Shown: one piece after another, positions 46,287 to 56,477 of the stretch | How the letters are laid out: every line of letters begins with the position of its first letter | Position numbering within the stretch: position 1 is the stretch's first letter | DNA from: Alkalicoccobacillus plakortidis | Lineage (GTDB): Bacteria; Bacillota; Bacilli; Bacillales; Bacillaceae_D | Length of the DNA stretch: 64,000 bases | Assembly: GCF_023703085.1 (NCBI RefSeq) | Contig: NZ_JAMQJY010000001.1 | Span: forward strand, 930,001-994,000 | Direction of reading: 5' to 3' | Program-made: the position numbers and the translations under genes | The notes under the pieces: model-generated | The model's input: only the letters and a program-made list of their open reading frames with translations | The model's database searches: none | Told to the model about the DNA's origin: nothing

Positions 46287-48176
46287 TCAAGCTCTTTTCT
46301 GTTTAGCCGGAATTAGCTCAACTAACTGACTACTAACGGTTTCTGCATTTAGACCAATTTCATCAAGCAGTTGCGGAACATCTCCATGCTCAATATATTC
46401 ATCCGGAATTCCCAGGCGTCTCACTTCAACGTTATGATAACCATGTTCATTAAAGTGTTCAAGAACCGCACTACCGAAACCACCTTGAAGAGCTGTTTCC
46501 TCAATCGTCATAACTGGGATTTTTTCTTCTGCAAGTTTGTTTAGCAGTTCAATATCCAATGGTTTGACTGAGTTTGCATTGACGATACGGATTGATAAGC
46601 CTTCTGATTGCAATGCCTTAACTGCTTCTTCCGCGACAGGAAGCATCGTTCCAAATGTCAGAATACAGCCATCAGTTCCCTCTTGTACAGTTTCCCATTT
46701 TCCAATAAGTAACGTTTGGAATTCTTCGTCCATTTCAATCCCATATCCGTTTCCTCTTGGGTAACGAACAGCTATTGGTCCATCATCATATTCTAAAGCC
46801 GTATGAAGCATATTTTGAAGTTCATTTTCATCTTTTGGCATTAAGATTGTCATATTTGGTAAGTGGCGCAGGTAAGCAATATCAAAGACACCTTGATGTG
46901 TTTCACCATCAGCTCCAACTAACCCGGCACGATCAATTGCAAACACAACATTTAAGTTTTGACGACAAATATCATGAACAAGCTGATCATAGCCTCTTTG
47001 TAGGAATGTTGAATACACAGCAAACACAGGCTTTAATCCTTGAGTAGCTAGTCCACCTGCCATAGTTGTTGCATGTTGTTCTGCAATTCCAACATCAAAC
47101 ATCCGATCAGGGAACTCAGCACCAAAGGCATCTAGCTTAGTTCCACCAGGCATTGCAGCAGTGATTCCAACAATTCGTTTATCTGTTCTTGCTTTTTTAA
47201 TTAACGTTTTTGCAAATACGCCACTATAGCTTGGAGGTCCTGGTTTAGAGACAACTTCTCCAGACTCGATTTTATACGGTCCAAGACCATGCCATGTTCC
47301 CTTTGCATCGTTCTCAGCCGGCTCGTATCCTTTACCTTTTTTCGTAATCAGGTGAATTAATACCGGGCCTTTTGTTTTCTTGGCATATTTTAAGTTATCC
47401 ATTAGATCATCCATATCATGTCCATCAACCGGACCTAAATATGTGAAACCAAGCTCTTCAAAAAACACGCCTGGAATAACCATATATTTCATACTGTCTT
47501 TGAATTTTTCAGCTGTAGAAGCTAACTTGCCGCCAACAGCAGGAATCTTTTTAATAAAGCTCTCAATTTCATCTTTTGCACGATTGTATTTACCACCAGT
47601 ACGTAATCGTCCTAGTACACTGTGTAAGGCTCCTACGTTTGGAGCAATCGACATTTCATTATCATTTAAGATAACAATTAAATCAGTTTGTTCATGGCCA
47701 ATATGGTTTAATGCTTCAAATGCCATCCCACCAGTTAAAGCACCATCACCGATAATCGCTACAACACTCTCATCCGTTCCTTTAATATCTCTAGCGGTCG
47801 CCATACCCATCGCTGCAGAAAGCGACGTAGAGCTGTGTCCAGTTTCCCAAACATCGTGTTCACTTTCGTTTCTTTTAGGGAATCCACACAGTCCTTTAAA
47901 TTTCCGCAATGTATCAAATTGCCCTGCTCTTCCTGTTAAAATCTTGTGTACATAGGCTTGATGTCCAACATCCCAAATAAACTTGTCCTTAGGACTGTCA
48001 AACAAATAATGAAGGGCAATTGTAAGTTCCACCACTCCTAGGTTAGGTCCTAAATGCCCACCGGTTACAGATAATCTTTCAATTAAAAAACTCCGAATAT
48101 CCTTCGACAATTCCTGTAATTCTTTTTTGGAATAGTCTTTAATTTCAGCTGGATTTTGAAGGTCTTCTAACCTCAT
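46287..48176 (-). CDS. dxs: 1-deoxy-D-xylulose-5-phosphate synthase
   Basis: 629 residues. First enzyme of the MEP isoprenoid pathway, joining pyruvate and glyceraldehyde 3-phosphate using thiamine diphosphate. Motifs: [60 protein letters not shown] (ThDP/Mg), YLGPVDGHD, and the transketolase C-domain with [18 protein letters not shown]. The ATG at 48176 (MRLEDLQNP) matches the family N-terminus and follows GTGGGGAT; a longer frame to 48227 is not preferred. Neighbouring ispA supplies the next chain-building step. Confidence 0.96.
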   Translation of the reverse strand: MRLEDLQNPAEIKDYSKKELQELSKDIRSFLIERLSVTGGHLGPNLGVVELTIALHYLFDSPKDKFIWDVGHQAYVHKILTGRAGQFDTLRKFKGLCGFPKRNESEHDVWETGHSSTSLSAAMGMATARDIKGTDESVVAIIGDGALTGGMAFEALNHIGHEQTDLIVILNDNEMSIAPNVGALHSVLGRLRTGGKYNRAKDEIESFIKKIPAVGGKLASTAEKFKDSMKYMVIPGVFFEELGFTYLGPVDGHDMDDLMDNLKYAKKTKGPVLIHLITKKGKGYEPAENDAKGTWHGLGPYKIESGEVVSKPGPPSYSGVFAKTLIKKARTDKRIVGITAAMPGGTKLDAFGAEFPDRMFDVGIAEQHATTMAGGLATQGLKPVFAVYSTFLQRGYDQLVHDICRQNLNVVFAIDRAGLVGADGETHQGVFDIAYLRHLPNMTILMPKDENELQNMLHTALEYDDGPIAVRYPRGNGYGIEMDEEFQTLLIGKWETVQEGTDGCILTFGTMLPVAEEAVKALQSEGLSIRIVNANSVKPLDIELLNKLAEEKIPVMTIEETALQGGFGSAVLEHFNEHGYHNVEVRRLGIPDEYIEHGDVPQLLDEIGLNAETVSSQLVELIPAKQKRA

Positions 48177-48340
48177 TAGCATAATCCCCACTTTCGACTC
48201 AAACTTATCGTACAATTTAGTATCCATAATCTCATCAGATATGGATGATTGTCAGTATTTAATCTAATATTGTGCTCTTAGTATATCAAAAATTGAACCA
48301 TTACCCCAAATCTAATCTTCTCTCACATGCTTTTACTCAG

Positions 48341-48372
48341 AAAAAAAGCGATCCAACAAAGTGGAATCGCTT
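48341..48372 (-). terminator. Terminator after ispA
   Basis: AAGCGATCCA pairs with TGGAATCGCTT (one bulge), with A's on the left that become a T tract on the minus strand, just past the ispA stop codon. Confidence 0.75.
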
Positions 48373-48387
48373 GAGACCAAGCTAACA

Positions 48388-49269
48388 TTAATGATTACGG
48401 AATGCTACATATTTCGTCAATTCCTCTAATACGGAATGATCCATATCCACTTTTTTAAGCGATGAAAGGGCAGCCTCAAGATGATGCGTTAGCTTTTCCT
48501 TTGCTCCAACCATTCCCAAGATGCTTGGATACGTTCCTTTGTTATTACTAGCATCACTTCCTACAGGTTTACCAATAATATCTGCGTCACCTTCAATATC
48601 AAGGATATCGTCTTTTATTTGAAATAACAGACCTAATTCTCGTCCAAAGTGACGAAGATTTGATAGATCGTGTTCGGATGCTCCTGCAAGGATTGCGCCT
48701 GCTACAAGCGATACGATCATCAAATCACCGGTTTTATGATCGTGAATATATTCTAGTTCCTCGATAGTGAGATCTTTGTTCTCACCTTCCATATCCGAAA
48801 CTTGACCTCCAACCATTCCAGGTGCACCTGCAGCGCGTGAGAGCTCATTGATCAATGAAACGACACGTTCCGGTTCTTCTGAAATACTTGAAACAAGCTG
48901 AAAGCTATATGTAAGCAATGCATCGCCAGCTAAAATAGCTGTAGCCTCACCGAAAACCTTATGATTAGTTGGCTTTCCACGACGGGTATCATCATCATCC
49001 ATAGCTGGTAAATCATCGTGGATCAACGAATACGTATGAATCATCTCAATCGCACATGCAACCTCTATTCCCTTTTCAATTGGTTGTTCAAACCCTTTAA
49101 GTACAGCCAGTAAAAGTACAGGTCTAATTCGTTTGCCACCTGCTTGTAGGGAATAAATCATTGATTTCTTTAATGACTCTGGAGTTTGTAGTGCGTCTAT
49201 GTAACGATAAAGGCTAGCTTCTAGTTCTTTTTTTGATTCTTCCATAAAAAGCTGAAGGTCTGCTGTCAC
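48388..49269 (-). CDS. ispA: Farnesyl diphosphate synthase (polyprenyl synthase)
   Basis: 293 residues. The first Asp-rich motif is [14 protein letters not shown] and the second is [34 protein letters not shown]; both bind Mg-diphosphate. The [12 protein letters not shown] stretch binds isopentenyl diphosphate. The start is GTG at 49269, overlapping the xseB stop by 4 bp (GTGA), a sign of translational coupling. B. subtilis YqiD is the matching gene, same place. Confidence 0.95.
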   Translation of the reverse strand: MTADLQLFMEESKKELEASLYRYIDALQTPESLKKSMIYSLQAGGKRIRPVLLLAVLKGFEQPIEKGIEVACAIEMIHTYSLIHDDLPAMDDDDTRRGKPTNHKVFGEATAILAGDALLTYSFQLVSSISEEPERVVSLINELSRAAGAPGMVGGQVSDMEGENKDLTIEELEYIHDHKTGDLMIVSLVAGAILAGASEHDLSNLRHFGRELGLLFQIKDDILDIEGDADIIGKPVGSDASNNKGTYPSILGMVGAKEKLTHHLEAALSSLKKVDMDHSVLEELTKYVAFRNH

Positions 49270-49508
49270 TCCTGATCCTCCCCACTTAGATCAAGCTCTT
49301 CCAACTCACCATCTTCATGAAGGATTTGATCCATTTGCTTTTCAATCTGCTCAAGTTTCACATGGCACTGCTTCGATAGATCCATACCTTGTTGAAACAT
49401 TTCTATCGCTTGCTCAAGGGGTACATCTCCTTGTTCAAGCTTATCAACAACTTCCTCAAGCTTTTCCATTGCATCTTCAAAGCTAATGGTCTCTTCTTTT
49501 TTTGCCAT
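49266..49508 (-). CDS. xseB: Exodeoxyribonuclease VII small subunit
   Basis: 80 residues. The family core is [55 protein letters not shown], two helices. The ATG at 49508 follows GGAG 8 bases upstream and overlaps the end of xseA by 26 bp. Partner of XseA in the nuclease that degrades single-stranded DNA. Confidence 0.95.
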   Translation of the reverse strand: MAKKEETISFEDAMEKLEEVVDKLEQGDVPLEQAIEMFQQGMDLSKQCHVKLEQIEKQMDQILHEDGELEELDLSGEDQE

Positions 49509-50868
49509 CCGTATCACTCCTTGGTTGATTTTTTACTTTCCCAGTGATTTGACAGATATAGGTTCCATCCGTTACTTGCAGTTCTAACATTTCCTCAGGT
49601 TCAGCTTGATCCACTGACTTTATTAACTCTCCAGTGATTTGCTGATAGGCAAGACTATATCCACGACTCATAACTTGTAACGGACTTAGCAAATGAAGCT
49701 GCTGTACAATGCCTGAAAATCGCTGTTGATTTCTCGTAAGAATTTGTTCTGATTCTTTTTTCAATGCGATCTTGTGGCGTAACAGCTTGTCCTGCATTAG
49801 CTTTATTCGTTCACTTGGATGGTAATAATGTACTGTTTTTGTTAATTGAAGATACGCCGTTTTTTTCTTCTCAACAACTCGTTCTGTTGATCGTTTGAGT
49901 TGCTCTATTCGAGTATCTAATTCCTGTTCCTTTTGCCGGATAAGCTGTGCAGGATATTTAAATGCATAGGATTTCTGTAATCGTTCAAGCTGACGTTTCT
50001 CCTGTTTCACCCGCTCACGCATACCAATAAGCAGACGCTGTTTTTGCGTAACCGTTCTTTGCAATAAATCAAGGCGGTTTGGTACAGCTAATTCAGCTGC
50101 TGCTGTTGGCGTAGGCGCACGTAAATCAGAAACAAAGTCGCTAATTGTAAAATCTGTTTCATGTCCTACTGCAGAGATAATCGGAACATTTGCCGCTGCT
50201 ATCGTACGCACAACTTGTTCATCATTAAAAGCCCAGAGTTCCTCAATAGATCCGCCACCTCGACCAGCAATAAGAACATCAAATACACCAGCTGCATCCG
50301 CTTGTTTAATCGCATGAACAATCGAATCTGGGGCGTGGTCACCTTGTACTAACGCGGGCAGTAATGTAATTTGTGCAATTGGATACCGTCGTTTTAAAGT
50401 CGTTACAATATCTCGAACAGCAGCTCCAGTTGGTGATGTTACTACAGCAATACGTTTAGGAAACGAAGGAATTGCTTTTTTTCTTGATGGTGAAAACAAT
50501 CCTTCCTCTTCTAAAGAGGCCTTTAGCTTTTCGTACGCCAAGTATAAACTACCAATACCATCGGGTTGCATCTCTTTTGCATATAATTGGTATTGCCCGT
50601 ATGGTTCATATACATTCACTTCTCCACGAATTAAAACCTTCATTCCGTTCTCTGGTTTAAACGCCAAAAAGCGATTATGACCTGCAAACATCACTGCTTG
50701 AATCCGGGAGTTCTCATCCTTAACGGAAAAATACATATGTCCTCGACTATGCTGCTTAAAATTAGAGAGCTCTCCCCGTATCCACGTATCTGGGAGTAGG
50801 TTGTCTGTTTCGAGTAATCCTTTTATATAACGTGTCAGCTCTGATACTGACAGAATCGATTCAGACAT
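49483..50868 (-). CDS. xseA: Exodeoxyribonuclease VII large subunit
   Basis: 461 residues. N-terminal OB-fold ([37 protein letters not shown]), the catalytic core ([88 protein letters not shown]), and a C-terminal coiled coil (about 285-375). Complete. Follows folD by 11 bp, overlapped by xseB. Confidence 0.96.
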   Translation of the reverse strand: MSESILSVSELTRYIKGLLETDNLLPDTWIRGELSNFKQHSRGHMYFSVKDENSRIQAVMFAGHNRFLAFKPENGMKVLIRGEVNVYEPYGQYQLYAKEMQPDGIGSLYLAYEKLKASLEEEGLFSPSRKKAIPSFPKRIAVVTSPTGAAVRDIVTTLKRRYPIAQITLLPALVQGDHAPDSIVHAIKQADAAGVFDVLIAGRGGGSIEELWAFNDEQVVRTIAAANVPIISAVGHETDFTISDFVSDLRAPTPTAAAELAVPNRLDLLQRTVTQKQRLLIGMRERVKQEKRQLERLQKSYAFKYPAQLIRQKEQELDTRIEQLKRSTERVVEKKKTAYLQLTKTVHYYHPSERIKLMQDKLLRHKIALKKESEQILTRNQQRFSGIVQQLHLLSPLQVMSRGYSLAYQQITGELIKSVDQAEPEEMLELQVTDGTYICQITGKVKNQPRSDTDGKKRRDH

Positions 50869-50879
50869 ATTATCCCTCC

Positions 50880-51728
50880 TTATGAACGGTTCAGAGCAGA
50901 TTCGATTGTGTTTTCAAGTAACATGGTAATAGTCATTGGACCTACTCCACCCGGAACTGGCGTTAAATGGGAAGCAACTGATTCAACATCATCAAAGTCC
51001 ACGTCACCACATAGCTTGCCATTCTCGTCACGGTTCATACCAACATCAATAACCACTGCACCGGGTTTTACATCTTCTTTTTTAATTAACTTTGCAATAC
51101 CAACAGCAACAACAAGAATGTCCGCTTGCTTTGTGATTGCACGTAAATCAGGAGTTCTTGAGTGACAGTATGTGACGGTTGCATGTTCATTCAACAGCAA
51201 TTGTCCAACTGGTTTTCCAACAATGTTACTTCTTCCAACTACAACAGCATGCTTTCCGGAAATCTCCACATTCGATGCTCTGAGTAATTCAATAATGCCA
51301 TGAGGTGTACATGGCAGAAATGTTTTTTCACCTGTCATCATCTTACCGATACTAATTGGGTGAAATCCGTCTACATCTTTTTCAGGGCTGATCGCTTCTA
51401 TCACAGCTTGCTCAGAGATTTGCTTAGGCAAAGGTAACTGCACAAGAATCCCATCAATGGTTGGGTCTTGATTCAATTCGTGAATATGAGATAAAAGCTC
51501 TGCTTCTGTTGTTTCAGCAGAAAGTTGTTTTAGAACCGAGTGAATTCCCGCTTTTTCACATGAGCGTTGTTTTGAACGAACATACGTCTGTGAAGCCTGG
51601 TTGTCTCCAACTAAAATGACCGCTAGTCCTGGAACAATTCCATCACTTGCTAATTTTGCTACTCGTTCTTTCATTTCGGCTTGTTTAGAGGCGGCCAATT
51701 GTTTTCCATTCATTAATTCAGCTGTCAT
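50880..51728 (-). CDS. folD: Bifunctional methylenetetrahydrofolate dehydrogenase/cyclohydrolase
   Basis: 282 residues. Motifs: [25 protein letters not shown] (substrate-binding YxxxK with Tyr and Lys), [26 protein letters not shown], and the NADP-binding [19 protein letters not shown]-terminal [16 protein letters not shown] is conserved. The ATG at 51728 has GGAG 8 bases upstream. Interconverts one-carbon folates. Standard neighbours nusB and xseA. Confidence 0.96.
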   Translation of the reverse strand: MTAELMNGKQLAASKQAEMKERVAKLASDGIVPGLAVILVGDNQASQTYVRSKQRSCEKAGIHSVLKQLSAETTEAELLSHIHELNQDPTIDGILVQLPLPKQISEQAVIEAISPEKDVDGFHPISIGKMMTGEKTFLPCTPHGIIELLRASNVEISGKHAVVVGRSNIVGKPVGQLLLNEHATVTYCHSRTPDLRAITKQADILVVAVGIAKLIKKEDVKPGAVVIDVGMNRDENGKLCGDVDFDDVESVASHLTPVPGGVGPMTITMLLENTIESALNRS

Positions 51729-51814
51729 CTCAATCACTCCATTGTCGTTAATTTGCAGACTGAAGACACCCGAAATCGGGCTTGTCTTACTGATTTATTA
51801 TATGTTGGTGAACC

Positions 51815-52222
51815 TTAATTGTTTGACTCTTCATTCATCATATCTACAGAGTTAGACAGAACCCCATTCATAAAACGTCCTGCTTCTTCTCCACCAAATG
51901 CTTTAGCAAGTTCAATTGCTTCATTAAATGTTACATTAACAGGGATATCCTCAACATACTTCATCTCAAACAAGGCCATTCTCGCAATCGCTCTATCAAC
52001 ATGACCAATACGGTCAATGGTATAGCCTTGTAAGTTACTTGAGATCCACCCATCTAATTCTTCTTTATGCTCTAATGTTCCGTAAACTAGTTGATGGAAA
52101 AAATCGTTTGGTTGTTCTTCGTCATCCAACACACTTTCCATCGCAAGATCTGGTTCGGTTTTTATTACATCAATCTGGTAAAGAGCTTGCGCCGCTCTAA
52201 GTCTTGCTACCCGTCGATTCAT
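51815..52222 (-). CDS. nusB: Transcription antitermination factor NusB
   Basis: 135 residues, all-helical. N-terminal RRVARLRAAQALYQIDV, the Arg-rich RNA-binding start, and C-terminal IDRIGHVDRAIARMALFEMKYVEDIPVNVTFNEAIELAKAFGGEEAGRFMNGVL are highly typical. With NusE it binds boxA in rRNA leader RNA. Between yqhY and folD, the usual Bacillus order. Confidence 0.96.
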   Translation of the reverse strand: MNRRVARLRAAQALYQIDVIKTEPDLAMESVLDDEEQPNDFFHQLVYGTLEHKEELDGWISSNLQGYTIDRIGHVDRAIARMALFEMKYVEDIPVNVTFNEAIELAKAFGGEEAGRFMNGVLSNSVDMMNEESNN

Positions 52223-52343
52223 TTATATGAACTCCTTATCATCTAAAAAAAATGTCTAATGAAAGTCTAGTATAACGCACTTTTTCGTCTGTGGAAAATC
52301 GAATTGTCGAGGTTACGCAAGTTTTTGCGAAATTTGTACAAAA

Positions 52344-52383
52344 ATAGTCTGGTTACATGCTTTCCAACATGCAGCCAGACTAT
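52344..52383 (-). terminator. Terminator of the accBC-yqhY transcript
   Basis: ATAGTCTGG (52344-52352) pairs with CCAGACTAT (52375-52383), with an inner CATG/CATG pairing. The minus-strand side runs into TTTTTGT. It separates yqhY from nusB. Confidence 0.8.
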
Positions 52384-52409
52384 ATTCACACGCATTTTAG
52401 ACAATTATA

Positions 52410-52805
52410 TTATTCGTCATTTGCTGATTCTGTTGATTCAAATTGTACACCTACAACATGAACATTAATGGCTTCAATTTGAATAGCGGTCATTGTTAGC
52501 AACGTTTGTTTAATATTCATCTGAACAAGATTGGCTACCTCTGGTACAGAAGCTCCATAAACAATGACAACCGAGACATCGACGATAATTCCACTCTCGT
52601 CTAAATCGACTTTTACGCCTTTTCCGTGGTTTTTGCGTCCTAAACGCTCTGCAACATCGGTAGCAAAACTTCCACGTAACGTGGCAATGCCCTCTACCTC
52701 TTGTGCAGCAATTCCTGCTATAACCTCTATAACCTCAGGTGATATCTCGACCTTACCTAAACCCGACTTTTGTTCCTCTAGCTCCAAAATCTGATTATCC
52801 TCCAT
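52410..52805 (-). CDS. yqhY: Asp23/Gls24 family envelope stress protein (YqhY)
   Basis: 131 residues with one Asp23/Gls24 domain: GKVEISPEVIEVIAGIAAQEVEGIATLRGSFATDVAERLGRKNHGKGVKVDLDESGIIVDVSVVIVYGASVPEVANLVQ. In B. subtilis YqhY is linked to acetyl-CoA carboxylase control and sits after accC in one operon, as here (21-bp gap). Exact mechanism not settled. Confidence 0.93.
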   Translation of the reverse strand: MEDNQILELEEQKSGLGKVEISPEVIEVIAGIAAQEVEGIATLRGSFATDVAERLGRKNHGKGVKVDLDESGIIVDVSVVIVYGASVPEVANLVQMNIKQTLLTMTAIQIEAINVHVVGVQFESTESANDE

Positions 52806-52826
52806 AATGGCCTCCTTATTCTGAAA

Positions 52827-54195
52827 TTAATCGGTTCCCTTTTCGGACGGCATTACTTCATATTGCTCAATAAATTTAGTGTTAAATTCTCCAGAACGAA
52901 AAACTTCGTGATCAAATAAACGCAAATGGAACGGAATCGTTGTATCCACGCCTTCAATATCGAATTCTTCTAGTGCTCTTTTCATGCGTTGAATTGCTTC
53001 GTCTCGAGTTGGTGCATGAACAATGACCTTAGCAATCATTGAATCATAAAACGGAGAAATTTTATACCCTTGATATGCTGCAGAATCAATTCTTACTCCA
53101 AATCCTCCTGGCACCAAATAACGCGTTATTAAACCTGGTGAAGGCATGAAGTTTTTAGCTTGGATTCTCAGCATTTATACGACACTCAATAGCAACTCCC
53201 TGAAACTGAACATCTTCTTGAGTGAAGGACAACGGCTGATGATTCGCTACACGAATTTGTTCTTTTATCAAGTCTATACCAGTAACCATTTCTGTTACCG
53301 GATGCTCCACTTGAATGCGTGTATTCATCTCCATAAAGAAAAAGCTACCGTCATTGTGATCATAAATAAATTCTACCGTTCCTGCACCTACATAATCAAC
53401 TGCTTCGGCTGCAGCTATTGCTGCTTCACCCATCTCTTGACGTTTTTCAGGGGATAGTGCAGGTGAAGGCGTTTCTTCTACAAGCTTCTGTAACCGACGT
53501 TGAATCGAGCAGTCACGTTCACCTAAATGAACTGTATTACCTAATTCATCCGCCATGATTTGAATTTCCACATGACGAAAATCTTCGATGAATTTCTCAA
53601 GATAAACACCCGGGTTTCCAAATGCCGTAGCAGCCTCTTGTTGGGTAATATTAATACCCTTTTTAAGTTCCTCTGGGTTTCTGGCAACACGAATGCCTTT
53701 CCCGCCACCACCAGCAGTTGCTTTAATTATAACAGGAAATCCAATTCCTTCAGCAATTTCCAATCCAGATTCTGGACTTTCAATAATTCCATTTGAACCA
53801 GGTACAACTGGAACGCCGGCTTTTTTCATTGTTTCACGCGCTACATCCTTGGTACCCATTTGATTGATCGCAGAAGGACTTGGTCCAATAAATGTAATGT
53901 TACAGGCCGCACAAATTTCAGCGAAATCAGCATTTTCAGCTAAAAAACCATAGCCTGGGTGGATAGCGTCTGATTCAGTAAGAGTAGCCACACTCATTAT
54001 ATTAGTGAAATTCAAGTAGCTTTGGCCTGAAGCTGTTGGACCAATACAGAAGGCTTGGTCAGCAAGCTTAACATGAAGTGCATCTTCATCTGCTTCTGAA
54101 TAAACAGCAACCGTTTCAATTCCCAACTCCTGGCAAGCACGTATAATGCGGACCGCGATTTCTCCACGGTTAGCAATTAGTATTTTTTTTATCAT
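52827..54195 (-). CDS. accC: Acetyl-CoA carboxylase biotin carboxylase subunit, frame broken by one extra base
   Basis: About 455 residues after correction, the family length. N-terminal [23 protein letters not shown]-grasp glycine loop [54 protein letters not shown] and [23 protein letters not shown] with the catalytic Glu/Asn/Arg. As read, the frame stops at RINAENPS. Removing one T at 53160-53161 (AGCTTGGATT to AGCTGGATT on the plus strand) gives [21 protein letters not shown] and the C-terminal domain to 52827. accC is essential for fatty acid synthesis, so a true break here is unlikely. Confidence 0.95.
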
Positions 54196-54216
54196 CTTTT
54201 ATACCCAGCTCCTAGA

Positions 54217-54696
54217 TTATTTCAGTTCCACAACAAATAAAGGCTGACCATACTCAACTAGTTCGCCGTTTTGTGCAACAACCTCAACAATTTTGCCATT
54301 TACATCTGCTTCAATTTCATTCATGAGTTTCATGGCTTCAACTATACAAACAATTGAATCTTCCTTAACCTGATCACCAATTGATACATAAGCAGCATCA
54401 TCTGGAGATGGAGACGAATAAAATGTTCCAACCATTGGTGATTTAACTGTGTGAAGATTTTGATTGATTTCTGGTTCTGCTTGTTTATCCTCAGCTACAG
54501 GTGGTGCAGAAGCTGGTGTAGCGGATGTTTGTTGAACCTCCGATTGTCTAATCGGCTGATACGATTCAGCCTGAACAACGGCCGTCGCTTTCACCTTTTT
54601 TAATACCAGTTTGTTGCCCTCTTGTTCGTATTCTAATTCATCAATATCTGATTGATTCACAGCTTGAATAAGATCCTTAATATCTTGAACGTTCAT
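54217..54696 (-). CDS. accB: Biotin carboxyl carrier protein of acetyl-CoA carboxylase
   Basis: 159 residues. N-terminal MNVQDIKDLIQAVNQSDIDELEYE, an Ala/Pro/Gln-rich linker, and the biotinyl domain with the biotinylated Lys in IVEAMKLMNEIEADVNG. The carrier passes carboxyl groups from AccC to AccDA. The ATG at 54696 matches the family N-terminus; the ribosome binding site AAGGAG lies rather far upstream (about 15 bases), so an earlier non-ATG start is possible. First gene of accB-accC-yqhY. Confidence 0.94.
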   Translation of the reverse strand: MNVQDIKDLIQAVNQSDIDELEYEQEGNKLVLKKVKATAVVQAESYQPIRQSEVQQTSATPASAPPVAEDKQAEPEINQNLHTVKSPMVGTFYSSPSPDDAAYVSIGDQVKEDSIVCIVEAMKLMNEIEADVNGKIVEVVAQNGELVEYGQPLFVVELK

Positions 54697-54852
54697 ATTT
54701 ATTATGTACAACTCCTTTATCTTAGGTACTCATTGTGCTGTTTATTATATCATAGGCTAAACAGTTTAAAGTAGTACGAAATGTTCACTACGTCGGACAT
54801 CCTATTTTGTCCAAAAAAACCCTTCATTCATTGAACAAAGGATCTTAGCCAC

Positions 54853-55224
54853 CTATTCCTGTTCTTCTGTTACTTGTTCTGTTTCTACTTTGTCTTTCAA
54901 AAGTGCCTCTTTTTTATATTGACGAAATACCGGAAATTCAGAAAGATTGTCAGGAATTTTACCATTTTCCAAAAGAATAATCTTTACAATATTTTTATTC
55001 CGCGCCATATGGTATTTTTCTTCGTAATCGTTCTCTTTTGTGTATTTCTTTAGGTTCTCATAATCTTCTTCTTGAATCGAAACCGTATAGGAGTCTTCAT
55101 CTTTTTCTTCAAATTGCTCTTCGAAACCTACTTCGAATTCAACAATTTGAATATGATCATTCTTAATATTACGAGTCTGCTCAAGAACTGCTTTGGCACC
55201 CTCGGTTAGATCTGTCCATTCCAT
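54853..55224 (-). CDS. Hypothetical protein between accB and spoIIIAH
   Basis: 123 residues, soluble and very acidic with a Lys/Glu-rich centre (MEWTDLTEGAKAVLEQTRNI at the start, EEKYHMARNKNIVKIILLENG in the middle, Glu-rich tail). No family recognised. ATG at 55224 with AAGGAG 9 bases upstream. This gene and the following 700 bp are extra compared with B. subtilis, where spoIIIAH is next to accB. A weak CCCTT/AAGG hairpin follows. Confidence 0.65.
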   Translation of the reverse strand: MEWTDLTEGAKAVLEQTRNIKNDHIQIVEFEVGFEEQFEEKDEDSYTVSIQEEDYENLKKYTKENDYEEKYHMARNKNIVKIILLENGKIPDNLSEFPVFRQYKKEALLKDKVETEQVTEEQE

Positions 55225-55449
55225 TATTAATCGCTCCTTGTAAACAAATTGCACCTACAGTATTATAACATGTCTTTTCAACGAATGCATTAATGCATCT
55301 ATGTAGGTTTTTATCAGTCTAGCCAAACTACTGATTATTAGAATAAGCCTGAGAGATGTATACGGATAATCTATAAAGAGTAAAGAACCGTGGGTTGTTT
55401 TGGTTTTCCAGATACATATGAGAAAATGAGGATTCTGCAATTCCTTCGC
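55225..55449. other. Intergenic stretch upstream of the hypothetical gene
   Basis: AT-rich; presumably holds the promoter of the 123-residue gene. No other feature recognised. Confidence 0.4.
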
Positions 55450-55572
55450 TACCGGGATGGGGGGGCACGCTTTCCGCGGGAGGGCATTGAACTAAAACGG
55501 CTACGCCATTTCATTTCAATCTTGCCCTTAAGTTCCCGTTGGAGTCGGCCTCCCCCATCCCGTCCGCTATGT
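55450..55572. repeat. GC-rich palindromic element (MITE-like or structured RNA)
   Basis: An abrupt GC-rich block in AT-rich surroundings. The outer arms are CGGGATGGGGG (from about 55453) and CCCCCATCCCG (from about 55552). Nested inner arms, GCGGGAGGGC and GCCCTTAAGTTCCCG, bracket a loop with AACGGCTACGCCATTTC. Blocks such as CGCTTTCCGCGGG and GTTGGAGTCGGC recall dispersed intergenic repeats known in several Bacillus genomes. It can fold almost end to end as a hairpin. No coding capacity. Confidence 0.6.
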
Positions 55573-55823
55573 TGGAGCGTCAGTATTTTTAATAGATTAT
55601 TAATTTATATAATACCTGGTATGTTAAATGAAATTTAGTGTTTAGTACAAAGATCTACTCGTCAGACCGAGATTGTGGTGCACGAATGTATTAAATCGGA
55701 AAAATGCTAGGACAAACCAAAGAAAAATTTGGACCAATCACACATCAATCGTTGAAATTTTTTAGTCCGTCAGTAACTCAATCTCTTTATAAATGAGCGG
55801 TCGCATTTCTCTCTTCATTTTAA
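55573..55823. other. AT-rich intergenic stretch, nothing recognised
   Basis: Between the palindromic element and the spoIIIA terminator. No gene, hairpin or repeat that I can support. Confidence 0.4.
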
Positions 55824-55875
55824 AAAATCGAACCATTAAGATGTGAGTTAAACAACATCATAATGATTCGATTTT
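55824..55875 (-). terminator. Terminator of the spoIIIA operon
   Basis: Two 20-base arms (55824-55843 and 55856-55875) are complementary at 18 positions, with a 12-base loop; on the minus strand the hairpin ends in TTCGATTTTTT. About 36 bp past spoIIIAH. Confidence 0.8.
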
Positions 55876-55911
55876 AGTGATACTAAGATATTCCTGTCCC
55901 CGCTTATTTGA

Positions 55912-56475
55912 TTAGTTAGCTCCTGAATTATGTGCAACAGATACAGTATTTGCTTGGCCGAGCTGTTCTTTTGCAAGTAGGATGATGTCGTTTGCCTGTG
56001 CTGGCGTTAATTCGTCTGAATCTACCGTGATTTGAACTTTCGTATCCTCACTAATAACCAGCACATTATTAAAACCTTTTGCTATGATTAAGGATTCTAA
56101 TGTCTCCTCTTTTGGAGTGAGGTTTAGAATTTCCATACTTTTATCACGTGCTTCCACTTTTTCTTCAGGTGTTGCGTCTGGAGAAGTTGATGTTTCAATA
56201 TACCTTTCAGCTTGGGCTGCACGGGCATCCGTCACTTGAAGTCTAGCCTCCACAAAGTTATCGGCAAGTGAATCGTCACCTGTCACTTCTAAAATACCTT
56301 CCAGGTCACCATCCTGAGTGACTTGAACATCAATGTCATCTGAAGTTTCCTCGGTTTGCTGATCATTATCTTGAAGCGCCAAATTGGTTGTACCTGATGT
56401 TACATAGTAAACAGATAATACAATAATTAGACTTAACATCGTTAACAGCCACACCGTTTGTTTTTTTAGAGCCAT
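55912..56475 (-). CDS. spoIIIAH: Stage III sporulation protein AH
   Basis: 187 residues. One N-terminal membrane helix (WLLTMLSLIIVLSVYYV), an acidic linker and a C-terminal ring-forming domain of the YscJ/FliF type (GFNNVLVISEDTKVQITVDSDELTPAQANDIILLAKEQLG). In the mother cell membrane it binds SpoIIQ of the forespore across the intermembrane space, building the feeding-tube channel. Last gene of the operon, with a terminator. Confidence 0.95.
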   Translation of the reverse strand: MALKKQTVWLLTMLSLIIVLSVYYVTSGTTNLALQDNDQQTEETSDDIDVQVTQDGDLEGILEVTGDDSLADNFVEARLQVTDARAAQAERYIETSTSPDATPEEKVEARDKSMEILNLTPKEETLESLIIAKGFNNVLVISEDTKVQITVDSDELTPAQANDIILLAKEQLGQANTVSVAHNSGAN

Positions 56476-56477
56476 AT

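Noticed and set aside
47380..47955. 191-codon plus-strand frame antisense to dxs
   Set aside because: Composition typical of a reverse-strand shadow; dxs is complete and certain on the other strand.
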